The translations under genes and the position numbers were made by a program. DNA of 64,000 nucleotides from Sulfurimonas sp. Its GTDB lineage: Bacteria; Campylobacterota; Campylobacteria; Campylobacterales; Sulfurimonadaceae. Positions 26,924-36,411 of this stretch are shown piece after piece. How positions within the stretch are numbered: the stretch's first letter is position 1; each line of letters begins with the position of its first letter. Where the stretch lies: assembly GCA_030949825.1 (NCBI GenBank), contig JAUZSC010000004.1, positions 35,215-99,214 on the forward strand, given 5' to 3'. Under the pieces are notes generated by a model. It ran no database searches, was not told the origin of the DNA, and was given only the letters and a program-made list of their open reading frames with translations.

Positions 26924-28780
26924 ATGACAATCAAACGCAAACTTATTGGAATTATGGTTATTTCGGTTATCTCTATCGTAGCAAATATTTATATAGTAAA
27001 CTATATGCTCAATCAAAGTGGGGAACTTTTAAAAACCAAGACATATATTTATGAACTCACTGCTGATATGAAAACCATTAGTAAAGATAGTCAGGACTTT
27101 ACCGATTTAAAAACAAAGGCACTCGAAGATGCTTTTCTTACGAACCATGCAACTATGGAGAAGCGTTTAAAACAGTTTCGAATAGAACTAGGCAAGTTAG
27201 ATATAGAAACACATACCTTAGATGTTGTTGAAAACTTTATAGGACAGTACAAAGAAGGTTTTGAAGAACTCGTGCAGATACAAAGAACCATAGGTTACAC
27301 AGCAAAAGATGGAATAAACAAAGACTTAGCAATCTCAGTTAAAAAAGCAGAGATAGATGCTAAAAAGTTACAAGATCAAGACATCTTTTCTATGGTCCTT
27401 ACACTTATAAACATCGAACAAAGATTTAAACTCTCGCATAATAAAAAATACCTAAAGAAATTTAAACGATCGTATAATGCACTTATATATTATATGGACC
27501 AAAGTAATCATGATGTAGCATCTATGAAAGCAAATTTGGCTTTGTATAAAAAGTATTTTGGAGTCTATGCAAAAGCTATAGAAAAAAAAGGACTTGACTC
27601 TTCAAAAGGTATCTTAGGGCATATGAATGAAGTTTCTTTTGCTAATGAAGAACTTTTTAAATCAATGCTCGAAGAATATTCACCTATAGTAAATGAGAAA
27701 ATAAGCTATCTTCAAACACTTTCTCTTATGATTCAGCTAGCTTTTGCTCTTATAATTATAGTGCTTCTAATTATCACCATTGGTAGTATTGTTGCTCCGA
27801 TAAAAAAACTTATAAGTGCTACGAAAGGACTTACGCAAGGAGATGGTGACTTAACGATACGACTTGATGCAAGTGGTAATGATGAAATAGCCGAAGCAAA
27901 TCTTTATGTAAACAACTTTATAGAAAAAGTACAAACCGTTCTCTCAGGTATTATCAACTCATCAGCAGATAATTCAACAATTTCAAATAAGCTAGCATCT
28001 ACGGCGCATGAGGTTGAAAAACGCTCAGAAGTTGAAAACTCTGAGCTAAGTAAGGTGGTAGATGCTACAAATATTATTAAATCAGATCTCATTGACGCGA
28101 TAAGTGAAGCCGAACTTGGTAAGGACAACTTAATCCGTTCAAATGAAAACCTAGAGGGAACGAAAAAAGATATTTTAGTTCTTGTAGACAAGGTTCAAGA
28201 TAGTTCTCAAGTACAGCTAGAACTCGCAGGTTCTCTTTCTCAACTCTCCACAGATGCAGCAGAGGTTAAAAATGTTCTTTCTGTCATTTCAGATATTGCC
28301 GATCAAACAAATCTTCTTGCATTAAATGCTGCCATTGAAGCAGCCCGAGCGGGTGAACATGGGCGTGGTTTTGCTGTTGTTGCTGATGAGGTAAGAAAAC
28401 TTGCAGAACACACACAAAAATCTTTAGCAGAGATCAACGCAACGGTAAATATTATCGTTCAAGCAATCTCCGACAGTTCAACACAAATGGATCGTAATTC
28501 TAAAGAAATGGAAGAACTTGCTACAATATCTTCGAATGTTGGTGAAAAAATCAACGAAACAGTAGAAATTATGTCAGATTCCACACAGATGTCTGAAAAT
28601 ATTTTAAAAGGTTATAGAGAAAATGCTGCTAAAACTGACAGTATTATCGATAAAATCCATCATATAAATGAAATTTCAAATGACAATATTAAAAGTATTG
28701 ACACAGTAGCAAAAGCGAGTGATACACTCAGTCAAATGACTGTAGAACTTAACAACAAACTTAAAGAATTTAAAGTTTAG
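26924..28780 (+). CDS. methyl-accepting chemotaxis protein
   Basis: This is a full transmembrane receptor of 618 residues: membrane helix about 7-29, a helical periplasmic sensor about 30-265, a second membrane helix about 266-290, a HAMP domain about 290-345 ([20 protein letters not shown]), and a signalling hairpin with the tip [20 protein letters not shown] near 463-482. It ends without a CheR-tether pentapeptide. The ligand is unknown. The next gene starts 1 base after its stop. Confidence 0.93.
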   Translation: MTIKRKLIGIMVISVISIVANIYIVNYMLNQSGELLKTKTYIYELTADMKTISKDSQDFTDLKTKALEDAFLTNHATMEKRLKQFRIELGKLDIETHTLDVVENFIGQYKEGFEELVQIQRTIGYTAKDGINKDLAISVKKAEIDAKKLQDQDIFSMVLTLINIEQRFKLSHNKKYLKKFKRSYNALIYYMDQSNHDVASMKANLALYKKYFGVYAKAIEKKGLDSSKGILGHMNEVSFANEELFKSMLEEYSPIVNEKISYLQTLSLMIQLAFALIIIVLLIITIGSIVAPIKKLISATKGLTQGDGDLTIRLDASGNDEIAEANLYVNNFIEKVQTVLSGIINSSADNSTISNKLASTAHEVEKRSEVENSELSKVVDATNIIKSDLIDAISEAELGKDNLIRSNENLEGTKKDILVLVDKVQDSSQVQLELAGSLSQLSTDAAEVKNVLSVISDIADQTNLLALNAAIEAARAGEHGRGFAVVADEVRKLAEHTQKSLAEINATVNIIVQAISDSSTQMDRNSKEMEELATISSNVGEKINETVEIMSDSTQMSENILKGYRENAAKTDSIIDKIHHINEISNDNIKSIDTVAKASDTLSQMTVELNNKLKEFKV

Positions 28781-28781
28781 T

Positions 28782-29000
28782 ATGACTCCACTCGTTTACA
28801 TTTTTAGCACGCTACTTCTCGTGCTAGGAGTAACTTTTACTTCTCTTATACTTTCAATGAATACTAGGCATATTTCTGCAAAACCTTCTTTTTTAAAAGT
28901 ACATGGTATCTCTTTATCTAGCTCGTATCTTTACGATTCAAATCATTTTCACAAGTATGTAAGACAAGACAATTATATGAGTTTCGTATATGCTAAGTAA
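28782..29000 (+). CDS. small membrane-anchored protein, 72 residues
   Basis: One N-terminal hydrophobic helix (VYIFSTLLLVLGVTFTSLIL) is followed by a basic, aromatic-rich tail. No family is recognised. It starts 1 base after the receptor gene and overlaps the ABC permease gene by 11 bases, so it is probably translated and linked to the transporter. A role as an accessory anchor is inference. Confidence 0.5.
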   Translation: MTPLVYIFSTLLLVLGVTFTSLILSMNTRHISAKPSFLKVHGISLSSSYLYDSNHFHKYVRQDNYMSFVYAK

Positions 29001-30168
29001 AGCCTATCTTCATTTTTTAGCAGTACTTCTTTTTAACAACAGAGTGAAACATACTTGGGTTATTTTTATTTCATCTTTACTCATTGCGCTTTTAGCCTCT
29101 TTTCTTTTTCTTAAATCATCTTTAGAAGAGGCTACGAAACAAAGTATCGAGTCACAGCCAGATTTTATAGTACAAAAATACAGAGCAGGACACATTCAAG
29201 ATATGCAAAACGCTTGGATAGATGCCTTTGCTAGGATTGATGGAGTAGATGCAGTAAAAAAGCGTGTTTACGGTCATCATTATTATGAGCCTTTAGAATC
29301 TCATTTTATGATAGTGGGACTTGATTTTTCTGATGAAAAAGAACTCCAGCAAATGAAAGAAGCATTTCCAGATTTTAATCTTAGGGATTTTTTAAGCAAA
29401 AACAATATGATTCTAGGAAGTGGAGTCAAACAGCACTTTGATTATTATGAGTACACAGATAACTATAACTTTAGACCACCAGACAGAAGTATAAAAAAGG
29501 TTTATTTTTATGGAACTTTGCCAAAAGAATCGCAACTTTTTACAAACGATATGATTCTTATGGATATACATTTAGCCCGAACGATATTGGGTGTAAAAAG
29601 TGAAAACTCTACAGATGCATCTATTAATATTATAAATGAAACAAAGTTTGAAGATGTAAAAACTGCTTTAATCCTTTCTCATTTTGATATGCGTATTATT
29701 TCAAAAAAAGATGTTTTTAAGCACTCTGAAAATCTGTTTAACTACAAGGCTGGGGTATTTTTATCGCTTTATATTGTTTGTCTGATTACATTTGCACTTA
29801 TTCTTTTCCAAAGATATACAAATATTTTACATAGCGATGCAAAAGAGATAGCCATACTCCGTATGTCAGGTTGGAAGATAAGTGATGTTATATACCTCAA
29901 GTTAAGTGAAAATTTCCTAGTTGCGATTGTTTCTTATTTATTAGGTGTTATTTTGGCGTATGCATATGTGTTTATCTTAAATGCTCCTTTAATTCGAGAT
30001 ATATTTTTGGGTTTTCAAAACCTTCAAAACACTGTAAGTTTTACACCCCACGGAGCATTTGCATCTTTGGTTTTAATCTTTTTTTTGTTTGTAGTTCCTT
30101 TTATGCTTGTTATCTTAATTCCTGTGTATAAAATCTCTATTACGGAACCTGTAGAAGTTTTACGATGA
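28990..30168 (+). CDS. FtsX/MacB-like ABC transporter permease
   Basis: The 392-residue protein has one N-terminal membrane helix (about 20-43), a roughly 210-residue extracytoplasmic domain, and three C-terminal helices (about 257-280, 310-335, 360-385) with the family signature region AKEIAILRMSGWKISDV. That is the layout of FtsX/LolC/MacB permeases, which work by mechanotransmission and not by classical transport. Its ATPase overlaps its stop at 30165. Confidence 0.85.
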   Translation: MLSKAYLHFLAVLLFNNRVKHTWVIFISSLLIALLASFLFLKSSLEEATKQSIESQPDFIVQKYRAGHIQDMQNAWIDAFARIDGVDAVKKRVYGHHYYEPLESHFMIVGLDFSDEKELQQMKEAFPDFNLRDFLSKNNMILGSGVKQHFDYYEYTDNYNFRPPDRSIKKVYFYGTLPKESQLFTNDMILMDIHLARTILGVKSENSTDASINIINETKFEDVKTALILSHFDMRIISKKDVFKHSENLFNYKAGVFLSLYIVCLITFALILFQRYTNILHSDAKEIAILRMSGWKISDVIYLKLSENFLVAIVSYLLGVILAYAYVFILNAPLIRDIFLGFQNLQNTVSFTPHGAFASLVLIFFLFVVPFMLVILIPVYKISITEPVEVLR

Positions 30169-30818
30169 TTGAACTTAAAAACATTAGTAAAAACTTTAAA
30201 CAAGAGTGTGTTTTACATGCAATAAATCTGCATATAAAAAAAGCTGAGTGCGTTGTTTTAAGTGGAGTGAGTGGAAGTGGGAAGTCGACACTGCTAAGTA
30301 TTATGGCTACATTACTCAAAGCAAGTAATGGTGATATAAAAATTAATACTTTAGATATTTTGAGTTTAAATGATGCCGAGCTTTCACAGCACAGAACATC
30401 GACTATCGGTTTTGTTACACAGTCATTTTATTTATTTGAGAAGCTTAGTGTAAAAGACAACTTACTTGCATCGCTAATCATGTCATCTTTGAGCTTTGAA
30501 GCGATAGAGTCTCGACTTGAATATGTAATGAACTTAGTAAATATAGCACATAAAAAACACACTATAAGCTCGAAACTCTCAGGCGGAGAAAAACAAAGAT
30601 GCATGATAGCTAGAGCGCTCTTAAATGAACCTAAGATACTTTTGTTTGATGAACCAACTGCCAACTTAGACAATGAAAACAGCCTTGTGTTTTCTGCTAT
30701 TTTAAAAGACTTAAAACAAAGTGGAAAAACAATAGTTATCGCAACGCACGACCCTTTTATAAAAAACTTAGACTTTATAGACAGAATCATCAAAATAAAG
30801 GAAGGTAGACTTGAATAG
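30165..30818 (+). CDS. LolD/MacB-type ABC transporter ATP-binding protein
   Basis: Walker A SGVSGSGKSTLL, signature KLSGGEKQR, Walker B ILLFDEPTANLD and the switch His in VIATHDP are all intact. The 217-residue size is typical of stand-alone LolD/FtsE-like ATPases. It overlaps the permease stop by 4 bases and the following membrane-protein gene start by 8 bases. Confidence 0.92.
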   Translation: MIELKNISKNFKQECVLHAINLHIKKAECVVLSGVSGSGKSTLLSIMATLLKASNGDIKINTLDILSLNDAELSQHRTSTIGFVTQSFYLFEKLSVKDNLLASLIMSSLSFEAIESRLEYVMNLVNIAHKKHTISSKLSGGEKQRCMIARALLNEPKILLFDEPTANLDNENSLVFSAILKDLKQSGKTIVIATHDPFIKNLDFIDRIIKIKEGRLE

Positions 30819-31404
30819 TATACTTTTATCAACAGAAGTATTAGTGGGACTTTTTGTAGAGTCTTTACTTATTCTAACGCTGAGCTACGCTCTTTTTCAA
30901 GGGCTTTTAATTTTACAAAAAACAAAGTTAGCAAGTACACGAGAAGTTCAAGATGCACTCGATAAAAAGTCTTATCTTATGAGTACATTGGTAAGTCTAG
31001 CTTTTGTAGTAAAGGTTTTACTTCTTGTGTTTTTTACATACACTTTAGATGAACTTACTCACATTATTCCAGGGGCGATGTGTGTAACAGGAGTTTTAGG
31101 TACAAACCAGTACGGCACGCCTTTGTTTTTGCTAAAAGTTGCGATTCTTTTAAGTAGCTCTTTATGGTTAGTTATGAGCAAGAAAGACTTCTCAAAAAGA
31201 ATTTTAGTATTTCTGGTTTTATATATTTTGATTGTAAGTGAATTTATTTTAACACTTAGCTTTTTGAGTAATATATCTACAGAGTCTATAGCCTCATGTT
31301 GTTCTGTAAAGTATATAAGTGAAGACAATCCCATTCCTTTTGATTTGTCTCAAGTGACTCTTGTTCAATTGTTTTATCTTTTTTTATATATTTGTAATGC
31401 TTAG
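30811..31404 (+). CDS. polytopic membrane protein with MC and CC motifs
   Basis: The 197-residue frame has about five membrane helices. Two conserved-looking Cys features are PGAMCVTGVLG (near residue 90) and SIASCCSVKY (near residue 162). I recall a family of about 300-residue membrane proteins with these motifs followed by a CPFCxLxxEY segment; such a segment lies in other frames just downstream (31397-31727). So this is probably the N-terminal two-thirds of one gene broken at a T7 run (31379-31385), or else the first of two overlapping genes. Function is unknown; it is coupled to the ABC transporter. Confidence 0.65.
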   Translation: MNSILLSTEVLVGLFVESLLILTLSYALFQGLLILQKTKLASTREVQDALDKKSYLMSTLVSLAFVVKVLLLVFFTYTLDELTHIIPGAMCVTGVLGTNQYGTPLFLLKVAILLSSSLWLVMSKKDFSKRILVFLVLYILIVSEFILTLSFLSNISTESIASCCSVKYISEDNPIPFDLSQVTLVQLFYLFLYICNA

Positions 31405-31727
31405 CATCTACAAAAAAAGCAAATTATTTTTGTTTTTAAGTGTCAGTGCCTTTGTGTATATAGCGTATTACGCACTTGTGTATTTTTTTTGGAACCTATA
31501 TCTACGCAGATGCTGCACATAAATGTCCATTTTGTATGTTAAAGCAAGAATATAACTTTATTGGCTACTTCATATATGCATCTTTATTTCTAGGAGTCTT
31601 CTTTAGTCTTATATATATAATATTTAATAATGATAAATATATGCAAAAGAGGGTGTCAATTGTCTTCACACTATTTCTTTTACTACTAAGTGTTAATTTT
31701 ATAATAAGTAAAGTTTTCTTGATGTAA
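31397..31727 (+). CDS. membrane protein with CPFC motif, frameshifted
   Basis: From the ATG at 31397 the frame gives MLSIYKKSKLFLFLSVSAFV and a membrane helix, but stops at 31522 after a T8 run at 31483-31490. With one T fewer it joins HKCPFCMLKQEYNFIGY and two more helices, ending at 31727. The CPFC pair and its membrane setting suggest a thiol or metal-handling role. The start overlaps the upstream stop by 8 bases, so it may be its own gene or the last third of the gene starting at 30811. Confidence 0.55.
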
Positions 31728-31753
31728 AATCCTTACATATACAAGGAGAACGA

Positions 31754-32773
31754 ATGATTAAGAAAGTACTATTAACATCGTTAATGGCTACCTCACTAGC
31801 AAGTTCATTAAGTGCTACAGAAGATATGGAAAAATGGCTAAGACCATCAGAGGTTCCACAACCAAAAGATAACAAAATAACACCTAAGCGTGTAGAGCTT
31901 GGTAAGCTTTTATATTTTGATACAAGACTCTCAAGTACAGGAAAAGTTTCTTGTGCAACATGTCATCATCCAAAGCGTGGATGGACTGATTTAGAAGCAG
32001 TTTCAAAAGCTGTTGGAATTAATGGAGAAAGAGGTCCTAGAAATTCGCCTACGGTAATGAACTCTGCCTACCAAAAACACCAGTTTTGGGATGGAAGAGC
32101 GAGAACTTTAGAGCAACAAGCATTGGGACCAATAGAAGCAGATGTAGAGATGAATATGCCTTTAGAAGTTTTAATTCCTAAATTAAATAAAATTCAAGGT
32201 TATAAAAAACTATTTGCAAAAGCATATCCTCAAAGTAAGGGCGAGATTACTGAAAAATATCTAGCAAAAGCCATTGCATCTTTTGAACGAACTGCTGTTT
32301 CAGGAAACACTCCATTTGATAAGTACATTAAAGGCGACAAAAAAGCCATCTCTGCAGAAGCTAAAGAAGGTTTTAAAATCTTTAAAGGAAAAGCTAACTG
32401 TGTTTCATGCCATGAAGGCTTTAACTTTAGTGATGGCTCATTTCATAACTTAGGTATGACTGATGGTCAATTAGCAGGTAAAGATGTGGGTAGGTATGCA
32501 GTTAAGAGAAGAGCAGCTTGGTACGGTGTTTTTAAAACTCCTACATTAAGAGATGTAGCTATAAGCCACCCATATATGCATGATGGAAGCGTTAAGTCTT
32601 TAGAAGAAGCCTCAAGAATTTGTAATGAAGGAAAATTCCCACATGTTAAGAACTTTAGTACTCAGGTTCAAAACAAAGATTTAACTGATGATGATTATAC
32701 TAAGATGGTTAGCTTCTTAAAAACACTAACAACTGAAAATAAAACTAAAATTCCAACAAATTTTCCACAATAG
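31754..32773 (+). CDS. periplasmic dihaem cytochrome c peroxidase (MauG/CCP family)
   Basis: A signal peptide (to about residue 21) precedes two CxxCH haem sites, CATCHH near residue 69 and CVSCHE near 215, with the family's linker (RGPRNSPTVMNSAY, FWDGRARTLEQQALGP, FKTPTLRDVAISHPYMHDGS). Length, 339 residues, is normal. The family reduces hydrogen peroxide using electrons from small c-type cytochromes or cupredoxins, and both types are encoded just downstream. An AAGGAGA ribosome site precedes the ATG. Confidence 0.93.
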   Translation: MIKKVLLTSLMATSLASSLSATEDMEKWLRPSEVPQPKDNKITPKRVELGKLLYFDTRLSSTGKVSCATCHHPKRGWTDLEAVSKAVGINGERGPRNSPTVMNSAYQKHQFWDGRARTLEQQALGPIEADVEMNMPLEVLIPKLNKIQGYKKLFAKAYPQSKGEITEKYLAKAIASFERTAVSGNTPFDKYIKGDKKAISAEAKEGFKIFKGKANCVSCHEGFNFSDGSFHNLGMTDGQLAGKDVGRYAVKRRAAWYGVFKTPTLRDVAISHPYMHDGSVKSLEEASRICNEGKFPHVKNFSTQVQNKDLTDDDYTKMVSFLKTLTTENKTKIPTNFPQ

Positions 32774-32824
32774 GTACACAATTATTGTGTATACTAAGAA
32801 AAATATAACTCAAGGACAAAAAAT

Positions 32825-33127
32825 ATGAAAAACATAATCTTATCACTTCTAGTAGCAAGTAGTTTATTTGCAGTAGACCATGTAATCGATCAAAAAGGAA
32901 AGACATTTATTCCTCACGCTATAACAGTTGCAGTTGGAGATACTTTAACATTTAAAAACTCAGACCCTTTTGCGCATAACGCTTACACAGACGATGAAGC
33001 AAATGAGTTTGACACGGGTATGCAATCACCAGGAAAACCTGTATCTGCAAAAGTTTTAGCTGCTGGAGTTTTTAATGTAGAGTGTGCAATCCATCCAAAC
33101 ATGCTTTTAGAAGTAACGGCGAAGTAA
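32825..33127 (+). CDS. plastocyanin-like cupredoxin
   Basis: After a signal peptide (about 16 residues) the protein has a complete type 1 copper site: His51 in FAHNAY, then Cys87, His90 and Met93 in VECAIHPNM. The 100-residue size fits a methylamine-utilisation-type small blue copper protein. It probably carries electrons in the periplasm, perhaps to the peroxidase upstream. The next gene follows after 1 base. Confidence 0.85.
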   Translation: MKNIILSLLVASSLFAVDHVIDQKGKTFIPHAITVAVGDTLTFKNSDPFAHNAYTDDEANEFDTGMQSPGKPVSAKVLAAGVFNVECAIHPNMLLEVTAK

Positions 33128-33128
33128 G

Positions 33129-33821
33129 TTGAACATTTTACTAGCAATACTCTTGCTAAGTGGATTTGTTTATGCTGGAGGAAGTAAGTTTGACACAGGA
33201 GAAAAGATTTACAAACAAACCTGTGTATCTTGTCATGGAGTTGATGGAAGTGCAAATACTGGAATAAGCTTTATTGTAAATCCAAGAAACTTAAATAGAA
33301 CAATTTTAACTGAAGAACAATCGTATCAGATTATCAAAAAAGGAGCACATTTTAATGGTGCTTCTGCTGATATAATGCCTTCATTTGAGTCAGTGTTCAA
33401 CGAAGAAGAATTGCGTAGTGTTACGGGTTACATCACGAAGAATTTTAACACTGAGTCTGAGCAAAGAGTGAAAAAACTTATGGATGAAAGTGCTAAAATC
33501 GATCCAGCTAAAAAAGCTAAGATGCTAAAACGCGGTAAGAAAATCTATGGAAGAAATTGTTCTTGGTGTCATGGTGTTATTGCTGATGGTAATGGCGATG
33601 CAACAAGAAATCCCGAAATGTCAATATTTCCATATAATTTAAACAAGTCTCTTTTAAGTAAAGATCAAATGTTCTTGTATTCTAAGCATGGCGGTAAATT
33701 TTGGGGAACAGCTAAAAACGATATGCCATCATGGTCTAAAAAATATGATGATTACACACTTCATTCAGTTGTTATGTATGTTAAAGAAGTTTTAGGAGCT
33801 AAAAATGAGACAGATAAATAG
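33129..33821 (+). CDS. periplasmic dihaem cytochrome c, first copy
   Basis: A TTG start 1 base after the cupredoxin gene is the only start giving a signal peptide (MNILLAILLLSGFVYA). Haem sites are CVSCHG (Cys32, Cys35, His36) and CSWCHG near residue 144, each heading a class I cytochrome c domain. Its domains have the same order as the next gene, so the two are tandem duplicates. The pair probably shuttles electrons in the periplasm. Confidence 0.85.
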   Translation: MNILLAILLLSGFVYAGGSKFDTGEKIYKQTCVSCHGVDGSANTGISFIVNPRNLNRTILTEEQSYQIIKKGAHFNGASADIMPSFESVFNEEELRSVTGYITKNFNTESEQRVKKLMDESAKIDPAKKAKMLKRGKKIYGRNCSWCHGVIADGNGDATRNPEMSIFPYNLNKSLLSKDQMFLYSKHGGKFWGTAKNDMPSWSKKYDDYTLHSVVMYVKEVLGAKNETDK

Positions 33822-34509
33822 TTTAATACTCCTTATCTGTTTAGCTTTAAGTACTAGTTTAGTCGCAGAGGATTATCTTTATGATGATGGGAAAGTGATT
33901 TATAACGCTACTTGTGTGAGTTGTCATGGAACACAAGGTGATACAAATGATGCGATTATGCTTATTGTAAAACCTAGAAAACTAACGCAGACAATTTTAA
34001 CAGAGGCACAGTCATTTCAGATTATAAAAGAGGGTGCTCATCATTGGGGTGCTCATGCTGATATGATGCCAACTTTTAAGTATATCTATAAAGATGATGA
34101 AATAGAAGGTATCGCGCATTATGTTTCTAAAGCATTTAATCCCAATGGAGAAGCTCGTGTAGAGAAGCTCCTTAAAGAAAGTAAGCCTATCGCAAAAGCA
34201 GACGAGCATAAGATGCTAAAAACAGGTGAAAAGATTTTTAAGCGTAACTGTAGCATGTGCCATGGAGTGACAGGCAATGGAAAAAGTGAATATGTTGAAA
34301 TGTCTAAGGCTGAAGATAGCTTTATGTATCCATACAATTTACAAAGAACACTTCTTAGTCAAGATCAGATTTTTCTTTATGCTAAATTTGGTGGAAAGTT
34401 TTGGGGAACGATGGAAGATCATATGCCTTCTTGGAAGAAAAAGTACAATGATTTTGAGCTTAAATCAGTTGCAAAATATGTAAATGAGAAAATTAAGAAA
34501 ATCAAGTAA
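33805..34509 (+). CDS. periplasmic dihaem cytochrome c, second copy
   Basis: The 234-residue product has a signal peptide to about residue 21, a first haem site CVSCHG at Cys37 and a second CSMCHG near 148. Shared strings with the first copy (LTEAQSFQIIKEGAHHWGA versus LTEEQSYQIIKKGAHFNGA, and GGKFWGT) show tandem duplication. It overlaps the first copy by 17 bases, suggesting coupled translation and similar amounts. Confidence 0.87.
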   Translation: MRQINSLILLICLALSTSLVAEDYLYDDGKVIYNATCVSCHGTQGDTNDAIMLIVKPRKLTQTILTEAQSFQIIKEGAHHWGAHADMMPTFKYIYKDDEIEGIAHYVSKAFNPNGEARVEKLLKESKPIAKADEHKMLKTGEKIFKRNCSMCHGVTGNGKSEYVEMSKAEDSFMYPYNLQRTLLSQDQIFLYAKFGGKFWGTMEDHMPSWKKKYNDFELKSVAKYVNEKIKKIK

Positions 34510-34540
34510 TCTCTAATATGCTTTAGTATAAAATACTTAT

Positions 34541-35329
34541 ATGAAACAATATAATATTTTAATTACTAATGATGATGGTTATGATGCTAAGGGACTTCTT
34601 GCACTCGTGAGAAGCCTAAAAGAATTAGATGGAGTTACAGTTACAGTTGTAGCCCCTGCGAATGAAAAGTCTGCATGTGGACATTCTATTACACTTACCC
34701 GCCCTCTTCGTTTTGTGAGCGTAGATGATGACTTTTATAAACTCGACGATGGCACGCCTAGTGACTGTGTTTATTTGTCACTTTCAGCTATTTATAATGA
34801 TGAAAAACCGGACTTACTTGTGAGTGGAATTAACCGTGGTTCAAACATGGGTGAAGATATTACATACTCAGGAACTGCTGCTGGTGCAATGGAAGGTGTT
34901 CTTCACGATATTCCCTCTATCGCTATAAGCCAAGTTATGGATTTTACAAATCCTGATGGTGATTTTTCTCTCGCGTGTAAAACGATTAAAGACTTAGTAC
35001 TTAAGATAAAAAATGGCTCTTTCCCACTTCCATCACGAGAATTCTTAAATATAAATATACCATCAAATGCAAGTGCAGATGCTAAGACGAAAGTAACCTA
35101 TGCTGGACATAGACTTTATGCAAATGACGCGCATATGCATAGAAATCCACGAGGAGAAGAACACTACTGGTTGGGACTACATCCTCTAAGTTTTGCTCCT
35201 CGAGTTGGTAAATCAGGCATGAGCGATCACGAAGCGATACAAGCTGGTTTTATTTCTATAACACCCATTATGCTTGACTTGTCGGCGTATAATAGTATGA
35301 AAACACTTCAAGACTGGTGTGAAGACTAG
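34541..35329 (+). CDS. surE: 5'/3'-nucleotidase SurE
   Basis: SurE removes phosphate from nucleoside monophosphates. The N-terminal metal motif NDDGYDAKGL, the SACGHSITLTRPL loop, and SGINRGSNMGEDITYSGTAAGA are all present, and the 262-residue length is typical. A TATAAAAT box at 34527-34534 ends only 6 bases before the ATG, so any transcript from it would be almost leaderless. Its stop touches the next gene. Confidence 0.95.
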   Translation: MKQYNILITNDDGYDAKGLLALVRSLKELDGVTVTVVAPANEKSACGHSITLTRPLRFVSVDDDFYKLDDGTPSDCVYLSLSAIYNDEKPDLLVSGINRGSNMGEDITYSGTAAGAMEGVLHDIPSIAISQVMDFTNPDGDFSLACKTIKDLVLKIKNGSFPLPSREFLNINIPSNASADAKTKVTYAGHRLYANDAHMHRNPRGEEHYWLGLHPLSFAPRVGKSGMSDHEAIQAGFISITPIMLDLSAYNSMKTLQDWCED

Positions 35330-35977
35330 ATGCGATACGATCGTATAAAACTTCTTCTCCAAGCAGAATTTAAAAGCCTTGAAGATGCAAAAATAATCTT
35401 ACTCGGTGTTGGTGGAGTTGGAAGTTTTTGTTTAGACTGTCTTTATAGAAGTGGTGTGAAAAATATTACTATAGTAGATTTTGACAATTATGATGAAACA
35501 AACCAAAACCGTCAAATGTGGTCAGAACTTCATGAGCATGAAAATAAAGTAGAGTCTTTACAAAAACATTATCCAGAAATAGAAATTATAAATGTTAGAA
35601 TTGATGAGAAGTGGGTGTCTGACTTTGACTTTGATGCATATGACTTAGTTCTGGATGCAATAGATGATATAAAAGCAAAACTAGCCCTCGCACAAAAGTG
35701 TCATAAAAAGTTAATATCTTCTTTTGGCTCAGCAAAAAGACTTGACCCAACAAAGATTTTAGTAGGTGATATATGGAAGTCTTACGGAGATAAGTTTGGT
35801 TCTAAAATCCGTTATGAACTTCGTAAACGAGGTTTTAAAAAGAAGTATAAGGTGATTTTTTCAAGTGAAGAAGCAGTTGTAAAAGAAAAAGGTAGTTTTA
35901 TGGCAGTAACCGCTTCATTTGGACTTACCATGTGCGCAGAGACTGTTAAAGAAATAAGAAAAATAAAAAAGGTGTAA
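35330..35977 (+). CDS. tcdA: tRNA threonylcarbamoyladenosine dehydratase (TcdA-like)
   Basis: The ThiF/E1-type ATP-binding motif GVGGVGSFCLDCLYRSG and the IVDFDNYDETNQNRQ segment point to the TcdA branch, which cyclises t6A37 in tRNA. VLDAIDDIKAKLAL and the C-terminal GSFMAVTASFG support it. At 215 residues it is a little shorter than E. coli TcdA. It starts the base after surE ends. Confidence 0.85.
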   Translation: MRYDRIKLLLQAEFKSLEDAKIILLGVGGVGSFCLDCLYRSGVKNITIVDFDNYDETNQNRQMWSELHEHENKVESLQKHYPEIEIINVRIDEKWVSDFDFDAYDLVLDAIDDIKAKLALAQKCHKKLISSFGSAKRLDPTKILVGDIWKSYGDKFGSKIRYELRKRGFKKKYKVIFSSEEAVVKEKGSFMAVTASFGLTMCAETVKEIRKIKKV

Positions 35978-35980
35978 ATA

Positions 35981-36361
35981 ATGTTTGATTTTTTAGACAG
36001 CGATTGGTTTATAATAACCTTAGAGGTAATATTTCTTATTATCATAATCTATGATGTTAAAAAGTATATAGAGACGAAAAAGAGAGAGTATATAACAAAT
36101 ATAGTATTAACCCTAGGTTTCGCTATTTGGACATTATATCCAATGTATATAAGTTATTTTGGATGGGAAGATTCACAAAAAAGCGAAATGCTTTCAACCT
36201 GTACAGACTCAAATAATTCTACTCTTTGTACCTGTGTAGACGATGCAATATTTAAAGAGTATACATACGATGAGTATAAAGTAGTAGATAAAAATTCAAG
36301 TGATTATATAGAATTTATAAAAGATACAAAAGAAGATTGTTTAGATAATTCATGGTTTTAA
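35981..36361 (+). CDS. membrane protein with Cys-rich tail, hypothetical
   Basis: Two hydrophobic helices (about 9-26 and 39-58) are followed by a soluble tail with four Cys residues (STCTDSNNSTLCTCVDDA and a later EDCLDNSW). No family is recognised. The Cys-rich tail suggests disulfides, therefore a periplasmic location. It lies 3 bases after tcdA. Confidence 0.5.
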   Translation: MFDFLDSDWFIITLEVIFLIIIIYDVKKYIETKKREYITNIVLTLGFAIWTLYPMYISYFGWEDSQKSEMLSTCTDSNNSTLCTCVDDAIFKEYTYDEYKVVDKNSSDYIEFIKDTKEDCLDNSWF

Positions 36362-36371
36362 ATAATTTAGC

Positions 36372-36377
36372 TATAAT
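36372..36377 (+). promoter_or_regulatory. -10 box for greA
   Basis: A perfect TATAAT lies 34 bases before the greA ATG, in the 50-base gap after the preceding gene. A -35 element would fall inside that gene and is not clear. Confidence 0.45.
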
Positions 36378-36411
36378 CAAGTAATTAATTAAATAAATAA
36401 GAGAATATATT

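Noticed and set aside
28782..34509. Nitrous oxide reductase accessory cluster (nosC1/C2, nosFYL)
   Set aside because: The cytochromes are dihaem, the permease is FtsX-like instead of NosY-like and no nosZ, nosD or nosL is present.
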